Shown piece after piece: positions 17,631-25,925 of a stretch of DNA of 64,000 bases. The notes beneath the pieces are model-generated. The model did no database searches, had not been told where the DNA came from, and saw only the letters and a program-made list of their open reading frames with translations. Each line of letters opens with the position of its first letter. The first letter of the stretch is position 1. The DNA is from Nocardia camponoti. Lineage in GTDB: Bacteria > Actinomycetota > Actinomycetes > Mycobacteriales > Mycobacteriaceae. The stretch is taken from NCBI RefSeq assembly GCF_014646135.1, contig NZ_BMMW01000001.1, positions 1,691,570-1,755,569 of the forward strand, read 5' to 3'. The translations under genes and the position numbers were made by a program.

Positions 17631-18254
17631 TCACTTTCTCGGCTTATCGCGGGCGGGTCCATTCAGCAATCGGGTCATCGCGTCGAGATCGTCGGTGAAC
17701 GCGTCGCGTTTTCGGCGCTTCCCACAGGAGGTGAGCATCCGGGTGAAATCGGCTGCCGCCTTGTCGATGCGCGCCTTCAATCCCCCGGCCTCGTACGCGC
17801 CGAAGTCGTCGGTCGCGGCGTACACCCCGGTGGGCGCGATGATCGCGTGGAGGTAGGAAAACATCGGGCGCAGTGCGTGTTCCAGCACGAGCGAGTGCCG
17901 ATCGCTGCCGCCAGTAGCCGCGATGAGGACCGGCATATCGGCAAGCGATTCCTCGGGCAGCACGTCGAAGAACATCTTGAAAAGCCCACTGAAGGAAGCG
18001 TTGAACGCGGGCGTGACGGCGATCAGCCCATCGGCGTTGGCGACGGTGTCGAACACTTCCTGCAATTCCGTCGACGGAAAGCCGGTCAGCATCGCATCCA
18101 TAATCGCGCGACCATATTTGCGCAGGTCGACGAATTCGAATTTCACCTCATCGTCGAGATCGGCGTCGACAGCGGCGGCGAGCCGGTCAGCGAGCAGGCG
18201 CGTTGACGACGGTTCACGCAACCCGCCGCTGACAACGGCAATCGTCTTGGTCAT
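17631..18254 (-). CDS. NAD(P)H-dependent FMN reductase, CE1759-type LLM partner
   Basis: A 207-aa flavodoxin-like reductase that would supply reduced FMN to the luciferase-like enzyme encoded just upstream. It begins IAVVSGGLREPSSTRLLADRL (phosphate-binding SGGLR-PSST loop, cut for length) and has the conserved VTPAFNASFSGLFKMFFD segment. Its ATG overlaps the LLM stop by 4 nt (ATGA). LLM/FMN-reductase duos of the CE1758/CE1759 families are known in actinobacteria, and this pair fits that pattern. Confidence 0.88.
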   Translation of the reverse strand: MTKTIAVVSGGLREPSSTRLLADRLAAAVDADLDDEVKFEFVDLRKYGRAIMDAMLTGFPSTELQEVFDTVANADGLIAVTPAFNASFSGLFKMFFDVLPEESLADMPVLIAATGGSDRHSLVLEHALRPMFSYLHAIIAPTGVYAATDDFGAYEAGGLKARIDKAAADFTRMLTSCGKRRKRDAFTDDLDAMTRLLNGPARDKPRK

Positions 18255-19387
18255 GCGTCGCCCTCCGCGCCTTCGGCAGCCGCAGCGGCGAACTCCGCGT
18301 CGACCATTTCCTTCTTCGCGACAAGCGACTTATGCGTCGGCGCGTCAGGCACGTCGGCGGGACGCCCAATCGCGAATTCCTTGCGCAGCACCGGAACTAC
18401 CTCGGTGCCAAGCAATTCGATTTGCTCAAGCACGGTTTCCACCGGCAGCCCAGCATGGTCGACGAGGAATAGTTGCCGCTGGTAATTGCCGACGTAGCCG
18501 CGGAATCCGAGCGTGCGGTCGATGACTTCCTGCGGCGAACCAACAGTGAGCGGTGTTTGCGCCATGAATTCTTCAAGCGACGGCCCGTGCCCATAGACCG
18601 GCGCGTTGTCGAAGTAGGGGCGAAATTCCTTAATCGCGTCTTGGCTATTGGGCCGGATGAAAACCTGGCCGCCGATGCCAACAATGGCCTGTTCGGGCGT
18701 GCCATGCCCGTAGTGCGCGAACCGCTTTCGGTAGAGGCCAACCATGCGCTCGGTGTGTTCCGACGGCCAGAAGATGTGGTTGGCGAAAAACCCGTCACCG
18801 TAATAGGCGGCCAATTCCGCGATTTCGGGCGTGCGAATCGACGCGTGCCACACATACGGCGGCACCCCGTCCATCGGCGCGGGCGCGAGCGTGAATCCTT
18901 GCAGCGGCGTGCGGTATTTGCCCTGCCAGTCGACAACTTCCTCATCCCACAGCGCGCGCAGCAGTTCGTAATTTTCGACCGTGAGCTGCACGGCGGCGCG
19001 AATGTCTTTGCCGAACCACGGATAAACCGGACCGGTGTTGCCGCGCCCAAGCATGATGTCGACGCGGCCCTCGCACAAATGTTGCAGGACGCTGAAATCC
19101 TCGGCGATTTTCACCGGATCATTGGTCGTGATCAGCGTGGTCGACGTGGAAAGCAACAGATTCTTGGTGCGCGCGGCGATGAAGCCGAGCAGCGTGGTTG
19201 GCGACGACGGCACGAACGGCGGATTGTGGTGCTCGCCAGTGGCGAAGACGTCGAGACCAACCTCGTCGCACTTCTCGGCGATGCGGACGGTAGCCGCGAT
19301 GCGCTCGTGTTCGGTTGGTGTTTTGCCACTAACGGGGTCGGGCGTCAGATCGCCGACGGTGAAAATCCCGAACTGCATTCCGCTCAT
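18251..19387 (-). CDS. FMN-dependent luciferase-like oxidoreductase, CE1758 family
   Basis: A 378-aa LLM flavoprotein (TIM barrel) expected to use FMNH2 and oxygen. It has the bacterial luciferase-like start (MQFGIFTVGDLTPDPVSGKT), FATGEHHNPPF, STTLITTNDPVKIAEDF and GRVDIMLGRGNT. ATG 19387 has GGAG eight bases upstream and gives MSGMQFGI; a longer frame to 19465 lacks support. It is first in a tight unit with the FMN reductase, DUF5996 and a lipoprotein. The substrate is unknown. Confidence 0.9.
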   Translation of the reverse strand: MSGMQFGIFTVGDLTPDPVSGKTPTEHERIAATVRIAEKCDEVGLDVFATGEHHNPPFVPSSPTTLLGFIAARTKNLLLSTSTTLITTNDPVKIAEDFSVLQHLCEGRVDIMLGRGNTGPVYPWFGKDIRAAVQLTVENYELLRALWDEEVVDWQGKYRTPLQGFTLAPAPMDGVPPYVWHASIRTPEIAELAAYYGDGFFANHIFWPSEHTERMVGLYRKRFAHYGHGTPEQAIVGIGGQVFIRPNSQDAIKEFRPYFDNAPVYGHGPSLEEFMAQTPLTVGSPQEVIDRTLGFRGYVGNYQRQLFLVDHAGLPVETVLEQIELLGTEVVPVLRKEFAIGRPADVPDAPTHKSLVAKKEMVDAEFAAAAAEGAEGDA

Positions 19388-19507
19388 GCACCGAACTCCG
19401 CTCGTCGCCGATCGAATGGGCTGTCGCACGTCACACGAATGCCCATCGTAGTCGGGCGCGACCACCTCGGCTAGGAGCCAAGCCGAACGCGCCCGACTAC
19501 GCGCGGG

Positions 19508-19651
19508 TCAGCCGACGAGCTTGGTGCGCAACGCGGTGATCGTCGCATCGGACAGGCCAAGACCAGTGCGCAGGTAGGCGTCGAGCGAGCCGTAATCCTT
19601 GGCGAGCTGGGTGATGCCGGCTTCGAGGTACGCGAATCTCAGCGCCGGGAT
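19508..19651 (-). pseudogene. C-terminal remnant of a tyrosine-protein phosphatase (PtpB-like)
   Basis: The reverse strand encodes about 47 residues ending in TAG at 19508. The pattern YLEAG-x6-DYGSLDAYLRTGLGLSD, then TALRTKLVG, is the usual C-terminal end of actinobacterial PtpB-like phosphatases. Nothing upstream resembles the catalytic part: the frame continues only into antisense of the antitoxin gene. The homology stops near 19651, where the palindromic operator of the toxin-antitoxin-like pair begins. The family call comes from a short segment and so is moderate. Confidence 0.55.
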
Positions 19652-19668
19652 GTACACCCGGGTGTACA
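19651..19668. promoter_or_regulatory. Perfect TGTACA-type palindromic operator and overlapping -10 of the TA-like module
   Basis: TGTACACCCGGGTGTACA is an 18-bp perfect palindrome with two TGTACA hexamers 12 bp centre to centre, the geometry known for YefM operators. The second hexamer overlaps a -10-like TACAGT (19665-19670), five bases before the antitoxin ATG, so a bound repressor would block the promoter and the transcript would be leaderless. Confidence 0.75.
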
Positions 19669-19675
19669 GTTGGCT

Positions 19676-19990
19676 ATGGCTGATTATGAATCCGTGCCGC
19701 TCACCGAATTGCGGGGCCAGCTCGGTAGTGTTTTTGACAGGGTTTCCGCGAGCGGACGCCCGGTGATCGTCACTCGGGAGGGCAAGGAGTTGGTCGCGGT
19801 GGTCCCAGCGGAAGTGTTGCGGCATGGGGCGTTGCCGCCCGCCTATTTCAACGACGACCTGCGCGAGCAGATCCTCGGTCGCCTCGATGCTGGCATCCGC
19901 AAGCATTCCGAAGCCGAAGTCGCCGACGCCGAGGCGGCATTGCGCGAGGTCATGGCAGCGATTGATGGTTCCGGCGTGAGCAGCCGGTGA
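19676..19990 (+). CDS. Phd/YefM-family antitoxin
   Basis: A 104-aa protein whose N-terminal half is a Phd/YefM DNA-binding fold: VPLTELRGQLGSVFDRVSAS, GRPVIVTREGKELVAVVPAE. The C-terminal half is acidic and helical (EAEVADAEAALREVMAAID), the part that normally wraps the toxin. ATG 19676 is preferred to TTG 19670 because a -10-like hexamer lies immediately upstream. Its stop overlaps the start of the next gene (GTGA), typical of a type II pair, and its operator carries TGTACA hexamers like those bound by YefM. Confidence 0.85.
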   Translation: MADYESVPLTELRGQLGSVFDRVSASGRPVIVTREGKELVAVVPAEVLRHGALPPAYFNDDLREQILGRLDAGIRKHSEAEVADAEAALREVMAAIDGSGVSSR

Positions 19991-20364
19991 GCGTAGCCGA
20001 TCACACCGCACTTACCTCGTTGGCGCGATCGCCCCTGTTCGGGCAGGTTTTCATGCGCCAATTCACTCAGCAACGCCGAATTATGGTGGTGCCGACGGTC
20101 AGTCTGATGGCCGCGATGCGCGCGGTCGACAATATCGACGAATTAGGTCGCCTTCTTGATAACCGCGTCGCGGTGCGCTGGGCCGAACTCGATGCGGCAA
20201 CCGCTATTCGCACTGGCACAACGGTTCCCGTCGCTGACGATCACACGGAATGGCCACTTATCGCGCCGGTGATCTTCACCGCCCAAAATCTCGATATGCC
20301 GGTGCTCACCGCCGCCCCCGAGTTGTATCGCGGATACAAGGTGCCCATCGCGCATCTGCCGTGA
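19987..20364 (+). CDS. Putative toxin, degenerate PIN-like protein
   Basis: A 125-aa product with GTG start overlapping the antitoxin stop by 4 nt. It is not RelE/YoeB or Doc. The start SVADHTALTSLA resembles the beginning of PIN proteins (normally LDTSALLAL), and the end ITAQ-type helix plus PVLTAAPELYRGYKVPIAHLP resembles the PIN C-terminus. The set of acidic residues expected for a PIN nuclease is incomplete: only Asp5 is clearly placed, with DEL and DLD further on uncertain. Actinobacteria carry similar DHTAL proteins, so it may be a divergent toxin class or an inactive one. Function is inferred mainly from context. Confidence 0.6.
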   Translation: MSVADHTALTSLARSPLFGQVFMRQFTQQRRIMVVPTVSLMAAMRAVDNIDELGRLLDNRVAVRWAELDAATAIRTGTTVPVADDHTEWPLIAPVIFTAQNLDMPVLTAAPELYRGYKVPIAHLP

Positions 20365-20482
20365 GCCCAACCCAGTGATCTTTCTGACACCCTGGTCGAT
20401 TACCGTGCGACAAGCGGAACGAATTCCACCGTTGAATTCCACGAAACAGAGTGCTGTACCAGGACCTCAAGGAGAGCTGGTT

Positions 20483-21121
20483 ATGCGTCAACTGAGTTTC
20501 CCCCGTCGTCTCACCACCGCGATCGCGGCAACGTCAGCGGCTGTCGCCGTTATTTTCGCTGGCCCGGCGGTCGCCGACCCGACTGAACAGCCCGCGACGG
20601 TCGACGTCGCCCAGGCCGTGCAAGGTCTGCGCAGTCCTGCGGCGGGCAATCCAGAAGCCGAAGCCGCGCTCAACCAGATCGCGGCCAATGGCGCCATCCC
20701 GGTCGCGCTGCCCGCGCAACCGTTCCAGATCCCGGCCACCTCCGACATCGGCCAAAATGGCCAGGGCCCAGGTGTTTACGGTTCGGGCATCGCGCTCGAC
20801 ATCGACGGGTTCCGTTTCGGCTTCTTCGGCGGCCCCGGCACGATCGCGCCGAACCAGGCTGGCGCGAAGCTTGAGGTGATCTGGCTCAACCTCAACACCG
20901 GTCAGAGCGGAACCAATGTCCTCAACGAGCATCTCGACATTCCTGTCGACACCACTATCCGCACCGCCCCGCTCAACACCGGCAACGGCCTGATCGTCGC
21001 CGCCGTGTACGGCAGCCTGTGGCACCGTTGGTCGGTCCCGGTGGACGACGCGCACCCGGACGGGTTCGCCTACCAGAAGGGCACCATCCAGCAGCCGTCG
21101 TTCGGCGCGGTCTCGCGCTAA
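20483..21121 (+). CDS. Secreted protein of unknown function
   Basis: A 212-aa exported protein. A classical signal peptide (RRLTTAIAATSAAVAVIFAG) is followed by a cleavage motif AVA before DPTEQP, at about residue 32. The mature part contains an Ala/Pro-rich helical region and then a Gly-rich beta-type domain (GVYGSGIALDIDGFRFGFFG), with no cysteines seen. No family is recognised. ATG 20483 has GGAGAG six bases upstream; the longer frame from 20375 is not supported. It stands alone and ends in a strong hairpin. Confidence 0.8.
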   Translation: MRQLSFPRRLTTAIAATSAAVAVIFAGPAVADPTEQPATVDVAQAVQGLRSPAAGNPEAEAALNQIAANGAIPVALPAQPFQIPATSDIGQNGQGPGVYGSGIALDIDGFRFGFFGGPGTIAPNQAGAKLEVIWLNLNTGQSGTNVLNEHLDIPVDTTIRTAPLNTGNGLIVAAVYGSLWHRWSVPVDDAHPDGFAYQKGTIQQPSFGAVSR

Positions 21122-21133
21122 CCCTTCGTTCGA

Positions 21134-21172
21134 CGACACACCCCGGTGGCCCTCGGTCGCCGGGGTGTGTCG
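21134..21172 (+). terminator. Strong hairpin after the secreted protein gene
   Basis: A perfect 13-bp stem (CGACACACCCCGG with CCGGGGTGTGTCG) starts 13 nt after the stop codon. No T-tract follows, so it is an actinobacterial-style terminator without a U-tail, or an RNA-stabilising hairpin. Confidence 0.65.
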
Positions 21173-21215
21173 CGTTCACGCCGATCACCATTCGCGCGTG
21201 ACGTAGGTTGGTTCG

Positions 21216-21707
21216 GTGGATCTTGAGGCCCGACTCGAAGCTTTGGAGGCGCGGGTCACCGCGCTAGAGGAAACCGATGTAGTCGATCGACGCTGGGCCG
21301 CCGAGCGACTGTGGAACGAATTTTCGGCGGAAGGCGTGCGCAATGGTGGCGTGCAACTCGTTGGCGCGTTGAAGTTACCGACGGGCGAACAGTTCGATTG
21401 GCAAGCTGAATTCGAACTCGACGCGATCGTTGGCGACGACTGGACCGAATGGACCGAGACCGCCAATTGTCTTGCCGCACTGAGTAATCCGAGCAGACTG
21501 CGCTTGTTGCGCGAAATCCTCAATGGCCGTCGCACTGCCGCCGACCTCGCCGCGATCAGCGAACTCGGCACATCGCCGGAGATCTATCAACACCTGCGCG
21601 ACCTCGCCGCCGTCGGCTGGCTCCACACCGCGGGACTTGGCCGGTTCGAGGTGCCGGAAGGTCGCGTTGTGCCGTTACTTGTGGCTTTGGCGTGCGCCCA
21701 ACGCTGA
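21216..21707 (+). CDS. ArsR-like winged-helix regulator with N-terminal coiled coil
   Basis: A 163-aa regulator. Residues 1-22 (LEARLEALEARVTALEE) form a leucine-zipper-like coiled coil; a middle segment contains FDWQAEFELDAI; the C-terminal half is a winged helix (LAALSNPSRLRLLREILNGR, ADLAAISELGTSPEIYQHLRDL, then a wing GRFEVPEGRVVPLL). The HTH pattern matches ArsR-type proteins, but no metal-binding Cys pair is present. The GTG start follows TAGGTT (21204-21209) by 6 nt, so it is probably leaderless. It might regulate the acyl-CoA ligase downstream, but there is no direct evidence. Confidence 0.8.
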   Translation: MDLEARLEALEARVTALEETDVVDRRWAAERLWNEFSAEGVRNGGVQLVGALKLPTGEQFDWQAEFELDAIVGDDWTEWTETANCLAALSNPSRLRLLREILNGRRTAADLAAISELGTSPEIYQHLRDLAAVGWLHTAGLGRFEVPEGRVVPLLVALACAQR

Positions 21708-21867
21708 GCCCGGTCAGGTCGTGAACGGGCACAGGACGATCCTTGGCATGCGATCGGGGTCACATTCATTCGCGCATGCTTGCTAGAGTTAGCAGTAGCA
21801 CTGGATCTCGATGAAGCGGTCCGGTTTCGCGGTCGTCGTGGGATCGGTCTGCCCGAAAGGCTCTTCG

Positions 21868-23526
21868 ATGTCACTGTCTCTGCCCGCGCTAACCGGCCCG
21901 GCTCAACGCGCGGGAGACTTCGCGCGCGGGGTCAAGGTCATGGTCGACCGCAAGTTGTTCAACCCGTTGCGCCTCGACCACGCCGCACGCTCGTACCTCC
22001 ATATCGCCAAGTTCGGTCCCTTCGCTGGCGTCGTGATGCACGCGGCGCAAAGTCGACCTGATTCGCCGGCGATTGTTGACGAACGCGGCGAACTCACCTT
22101 CCGCGAACTCGACGAACAGTCCAACGCGTTCGCGCGCGGCCTGCGCGCATCGGGGGTCAACGAGGGCGACGTGATCGCGATCCTTGCCCGCGACCATCGC
22201 GGCATGGTGTTGAGCATGCTTGCCGCTGGCAAGCTCGGCGTGCGCGCTGTGCTGATGAACACCGGGTTCGCGAAACCGCAATTCGCCGACGTCGCCGCGC
22301 GCGAAAAGGTGAAGGTCGTCCTGCACGACAGCGAATTCACCGACCTGATGAGCGCGATTCCGGCGGAGATTCCGCGCGTGCTCACCTGGGTCGACGAAGC
22401 CGACAACGTCGACGCGTCGATCCCGACCGTCGAGTCGCTGTCGTCGGGTCGCGGCGTGACCGCGCTGGCCAGCCCCAAGAAGCCGGGCGGGATGATCATC
22501 CTGACCAGCGGAACCACCGGCACCCCGAAGGGCGCGCCGCGCGACAAGGTGAGCCCGTTCGTTTCGGCACAATTCGTCGACCGTGTCCCGCTGCCCAACA
22601 ACGGCACGATGGTTATGGCCGCTCCGATTTTCCACGGCACCGGACTTTCGCAGTTCACGCTTGGCATCGCGCTCGGTAACCGCGTTGTTTTCCAGCAGCG
22701 CCGCTTCGACCCGGAGCGCACGCTCGCCAATATTGTTCGCTACCAAGCGGATTCGCTGATCGTTGTGCCGACGATGCTGCAACGCATCCTCGACCTCGAC
22801 GAAGCGATCCTCGCCAAGTACGACCCGACGACGATCAAGGTTATTTTCGCCGCCGGTTCGGCGATCCCGCCGGACGTGGTCACGCGCGCGCTCGACTACT
22901 TCGGCGATTCGCTCTACAACCTGTACGGGTCGACCGAGTGCGCCGTAATGACCGTCGCGACCCCCGCTGACCTGCGCAAAGCACCGACGACAGCGGGCAA
23001 GCCACCCATCGGCATCCGGATCGCGCTGCTCGACGCCGACCGCAAACCGGTCACCACACCGCACACCACCGGCACGATCTTCGTCGACAACGGGTTCGCG
23101 TTCAGCGGGTACACCGACGGGCGCAATAAAGAAATGGTCGGCAACCTGATGTCGTCAGGCGATGTTGGTCACCTCGATGAAGACGGGCTGCTTTTCGTTG
23201 ACGGCCGCGACGACGACATGATCGTTTCCGGCGGCGAGAACGTGTTCCCGCTTGAGGTGGAGAACCTGATCGCCGGTCGCGCTGACGTGTTCGAAGCCGC
23301 CGTCGTTGGCGTCGACGACCGCGAATACGGCAAGCGCCTGCGCGCGGTGGTCGTTCCTGGCCCGGAGTCGGCTCGCGACGCCCGGGAAATCAAGGAGTTC
23401 GTGCGCGAGAACCTTGCCCGGTACAAGGTGCCGCGTGAGGTGATCTTTGTTGATGAACTGCCGCGCAATGCGACCGGCAAGTTGCTGCGTAAGCCGTTGA
23501 TCGAGATGGACGTGCCGACCGCCTAG
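21868..23526 (+). CDS. Fatty-acid/carboxylate-CoA ligase (AMP-forming, FadD-type)
   Basis: A 552-aa ANL-superfamily acyl-CoA synthetase that adenylates a carboxylic acid and transfers it to CoA. The AMP-binding loop is TSGTTGTPKGAPR, the second motif LYGSTECAVMT, then SSGDVGHLDEDGLLFVDGRDDD, and the catalytic lysine lies in PRNATGKLLRKPL. The P-loop followed by APR resembles mycobacterial FadD2/FadD12. ATG 21868 (MSLSLPALTG) is chosen over 21811 because AAAGG lies upstream. A small palindrome, TGCTA-N4-TAGCA at 21781-21794, overlaps a -10-like TAGAGT and may be an operator. Confidence 0.88.
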   Translation: MSLSLPALTGPAQRAGDFARGVKVMVDRKLFNPLRLDHAARSYLHIAKFGPFAGVVMHAAQSRPDSPAIVDERGELTFRELDEQSNAFARGLRASGVNEGDVIAILARDHRGMVLSMLAAGKLGVRAVLMNTGFAKPQFADVAAREKVKVVLHDSEFTDLMSAIPAEIPRVLTWVDEADNVDASIPTVESLSSGRGVTALASPKKPGGMIILTSGTTGTPKGAPRDKVSPFVSAQFVDRVPLPNNGTMVMAAPIFHGTGLSQFTLGIALGNRVVFQQRRFDPERTLANIVRYQADSLIVVPTMLQRILDLDEAILAKYDPTTIKVIFAAGSAIPPDVVTRALDYFGDSLYNLYGSTECAVMTVATPADLRKAPTTAGKPPIGIRIALLDADRKPVTTPHTTGTIFVDNGFAFSGYTDGRNKEMVGNLMSSGDVGHLDEDGLLFVDGRDDDMIVSGGENVFPLEVENLIAGRADVFEAAVVGVDDREYGKRLRAVVVPGPESARDAREIKEFVRENLARYKVPREVIFVDELPRNATGKLLRKPLIEMDVPTA

Positions 23527-23567
23527 ACGGCCGCAATGCCCAGCGCGAACGTGTCGTAGGCGCTGGT

Positions 23568-23573
23568 TAATAT
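23568..23573 (+). promoter_or_regulatory. -10 hexamer TAATAT for a leaderless membrane-protein gene
   Basis: TAATAT ends 7 nt before GTG 23581 and no ribosome site is visible. It is close to the ideal TATAAT/TANNNT. No -35 is evident. Confidence 0.5.
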
Positions 23574-23580
23574 CTGCGCT

Positions 23581-24138
23581 GTGACCATCGAGTTCGGCGC
23601 CGCCGCGCACCCGCACGCCCTTGGGGCGCGGGTGCGCGGTGCGTGTGCGGCCTCGATGTCGGGGGCGCTCGCGCTTGGCGCGCACGGGCTGGTCGCCGGT
23701 GGGGTGCTGCCGAGCGGGACCACTGTTGTGTTGCTCGCCGCTGTCGCCGCGCTCGTTGGGGCGGTGGTTTCGGGATTCGACCTGCTCAGTGGGCGAACGG
23801 GGCTCGCTGCCGTGCTGCTCGGCGGACAGCTGCTTGGGCACACAACAATGAACTGGACTTCGTCGGCACACCATCATGCGAGCGCGTCGCCGGGCTTGGC
23901 GATGAGCCTTGCGCACGCGGCGGCCGCGGCTGTCGCTGCCGTATTGATCAGTGGCGTTACCGTCGCTTACCGCGCGGTCGTCACGGCATTGGTTCGCGTT
24001 CTGCCTTCCCGCTACCGCCCACCGCGCATCCCCGACCCGCTGCCCCTTCGCCTGACTTACCGCACGCGCGCGATCCTGCGTGTGCTGGTCGCGGCTCCAC
24101 TCCCGTCGCGCGGCCCACCGGCACTGGTTTCTTACTGA
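23581..24138 (+). CDS. Small polytopic membrane protein with His cluster, unknown function
   Basis: A 185-aa protein with about four hydrophobic segments. A short loop, TTMNWTSSAHHHASASPG, carries three adjacent histidines that could bind a metal. The C-terminal ~40 residues are basic and Pro-rich. I recognise no named family. It lies 77 nt upstream of a PepSY-domain protein on the same strand, and PepSY membrane proteins often sit with metal or siderophore genes, so a metal-related role is possible but unproven. Confidence 0.65.
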   Translation: MTIEFGAAAHPHALGARVRGACAASMSGALALGAHGLVAGGVLPSGTTVVLLAAVAALVGAVVSGFDLLSGRTGLAAVLLGGQLLGHTTMNWTSSAHHHASASPGLAMSLAHAAAAAVAAVLISGVTVAYRAVVTALVRVLPSRYRPPRIPDPLPLRLTYRTRAILRVLVAAPLPSRGPPALVSY

Positions 24139-24176
24139 TTCCCTCACCTGGGATGCACTGAGGTGCTTCGAGCCGG

Positions 24177-24194
24177 GTACGCGCCTGCGCGTAC
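24177..24194. other. 8-bp inverted repeat between the membrane protein and PepSY genes
   Basis: GTACGCGC and GCGCGTAC are separated by CT, with no T-tract. It may be a weak terminator or a protein site; it lies 22 nt before the PepSY start. Confidence 0.3.
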
Positions 24195-24215
24195 GCCGGT
24201 CACTCTCGCGCTCCC

Positions 24216-25685
24216 ATGTCTCCTCCACCTTCAGGAATGAAACCTGCCTTGAGCATCATCGACATTGTCGCGCCCGCATCCGGAACTGACGCGACCCCGC
24301 CCCGACGCGGCAGCACTCGTCGCCGCAACCTCTACCCACTTGCCCAACGCCTGCATTTCTTCGCAGGCATCTTCGTCGCTCCTTTCCTCCTGATCGCCGC
24401 TCTCACCGGCGCGCTGTACGCGATTGCGCCGACCATCGAAAACGTCCTTTCCGCCGACCTCCTTCGTGTCGAAACAACAGGACCAACGCGACCGCTCGCC
24501 GAGCAGGTGAGCGCCGCCGTCGCCACCAAACCTGACCTCAACCTGGTCGCCGTCGCGCCAGCGGTCGACAACGAAACCACGCGCGTCCTCTTCGTCGACC
24601 CCACGCTCGGCGAATCCGAACGGCTCGCGGTGTTCGTCGACCCGCACACCGCGCTTCCGGTCGGCGAATCCGTCGTCTACGGCAGCAGCGGCGCCCTGCC
24701 GATGCGCGCGTGGTTGAGCGAATTGCATCGCAGTCTGCACCTGGGCGAACCCGGTCGCCTTTACAGCGAGGCGGCAGCGTCGTGGTTGTGGGTGATCGTT
24801 GGCTTCGGCCTCATCCTGTGGATTTCGCGCGTGCGTAAACGCGCGAAGCGCAACAGCGTCGCCTGGTTGGCCGCGCCCGACCTGAGCAACACCAAGCGAC
24901 GAAACCTCACCTGGCATGCGGTCATTGGTTTCTGGGTCCTGCCGATCGCGGTTCTGCTTTCGGCAACCGGCATGACCTGGTCGACCTACGCGGGCGAGAA
25001 CGTCACGAAATTGCGCGAGGAAATGAGCTGGACGACGCCAAGCGTGCCGTCGACGCTGCCCGGAGAAAAGCCAAGTGCCGCGCCCACATCCGACCACCAC
25101 GCCAGCACCGCCCCAGCAAGCTCCGACGCGGCGGCGCACATCAGCGAACTTGACCGCGTCTACGCGACCGCACGCGCGAACGGCATCGACCGCGCCGCCG
25201 AAATCACGATTCCCGCGACCGCGACCAAAGCCTTCGTCGTGAAGGAACAGCGCAGGTCGGGTACGTACGCGATCGACGCTGTCGCCGTTGACGGCACGAC
25301 CGGCGCGGTTGTCGCCACGCTCCCCTACGCCGAATGGCCGCTCATGGCCAAGCTCACCAACTGGGGCATCGCCTTCCACATGGGCCTGCTCTTCGGGCTG
25401 CCGAATCAACTGCTGTTGACGGCCGCGATGCTCGGCCTGCTCGCGGTGCTCGTCCTCGGCTACGTGATGTGGTGGCAACGGCGACCTGAACGCGAATCGG
25501 CAACAGCGCGTTTCGGTTCCGCACCTCGACGTGGCGCGCTGCGCAAAACCTCGCTCGTGGTGGTGATCCCGCTGGTCACTGCCACGCTCGTCGTCGGCTG
25601 GTTCGCCCCGTTGATCGGAATTCCGCTGGTCGCGTTCCTGCTCATCGACACCGCGATCGGCCTTAGCGCCCGCGCCGTCGACTAG
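24216..25685 (+). CDS. PepSY-associated TM helix protein
   Basis: A 489-aa membrane protein of the PepSY_TM family. An N-terminal helix (HFFAGIFVAPFLLIAALTGALYAI), the conserved LSELHRSLHLGEPGRLYSE motif with two histidines, further TM segments (WLWVIVGFGLILWI; WHAVIGFWVLPIAVLLSATG, both trimmed), a Ser/Ala/His-rich external loop and three C-terminal TM segments are seen. Members are often linked to iron-siderophore reduction or metal handling. ATG 24216 lacks a clear ribosome site; in-frame starts at 24237 (ATG) and 24249 (TTG) are alternatives. Confidence 0.8.
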   Translation: MSPPPSGMKPALSIIDIVAPASGTDATPPRRGSTRRRNLYPLAQRLHFFAGIFVAPFLLIAALTGALYAIAPTIENVLSADLLRVETTGPTRPLAEQVSAAVATKPDLNLVAVAPAVDNETTRVLFVDPTLGESERLAVFVDPHTALPVGESVVYGSSGALPMRAWLSELHRSLHLGEPGRLYSEAAASWLWVIVGFGLILWISRVRKRAKRNSVAWLAAPDLSNTKRRNLTWHAVIGFWVLPIAVLLSATGMTWSTYAGENVTKLREEMSWTTPSVPSTLPGEKPSAAPTSDHHASTAPASSDAAAHISELDRVYATARANGIDRAAEITIPATATKAFVVKEQRRSGTYAIDAVAVDGTTGAVVATLPYAEWPLMAKLTNWGIAFHMGLLFGLPNQLLLTAAMLGLLAVLVLGYVMWWQRRPERESATARFGSAPRRGALRKTSLVVVIPLVTATLVVGWFAPLIGIPLVAFLLIDTAIGLSARAVD

Positions 25686-25700
25686 CCGAAACCGACAGAT

Positions 25701-25729
25701 CGACCGAGCAGCTACCAACTGCTCGGTCG
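25701..25729 (+). terminator. Terminator hairpin after the PepSY gene
   Basis: A perfect 11-bp stem (CGACCGAGCAG with CTGCTCGGTCG) with a 7-nt loop, 16 nt after the stop; the T-rich stretch ATTTCTT follows a few bases later. The remaining sequence up to 25925 holds nothing else I can support. Confidence 0.7.
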
Positions 25730-25925
25730 GTCCCCGATTTCTTCCGACAGTCACCGCCAAAACGTGTCATCATCGAAGTGGTTGTCAAGTTTTGAGCGTC
25801 GGCGCCCGCCGGCCGGGAATTCTGCTCGGACAACGACACTCGGTGCTCCTCGAAGCCGATGCGCGAAGAATTCACGGCCTCACGTTCGATCGACGCTTGT
25901 CGCGTGCTGATCGAGGGGGCTGATA

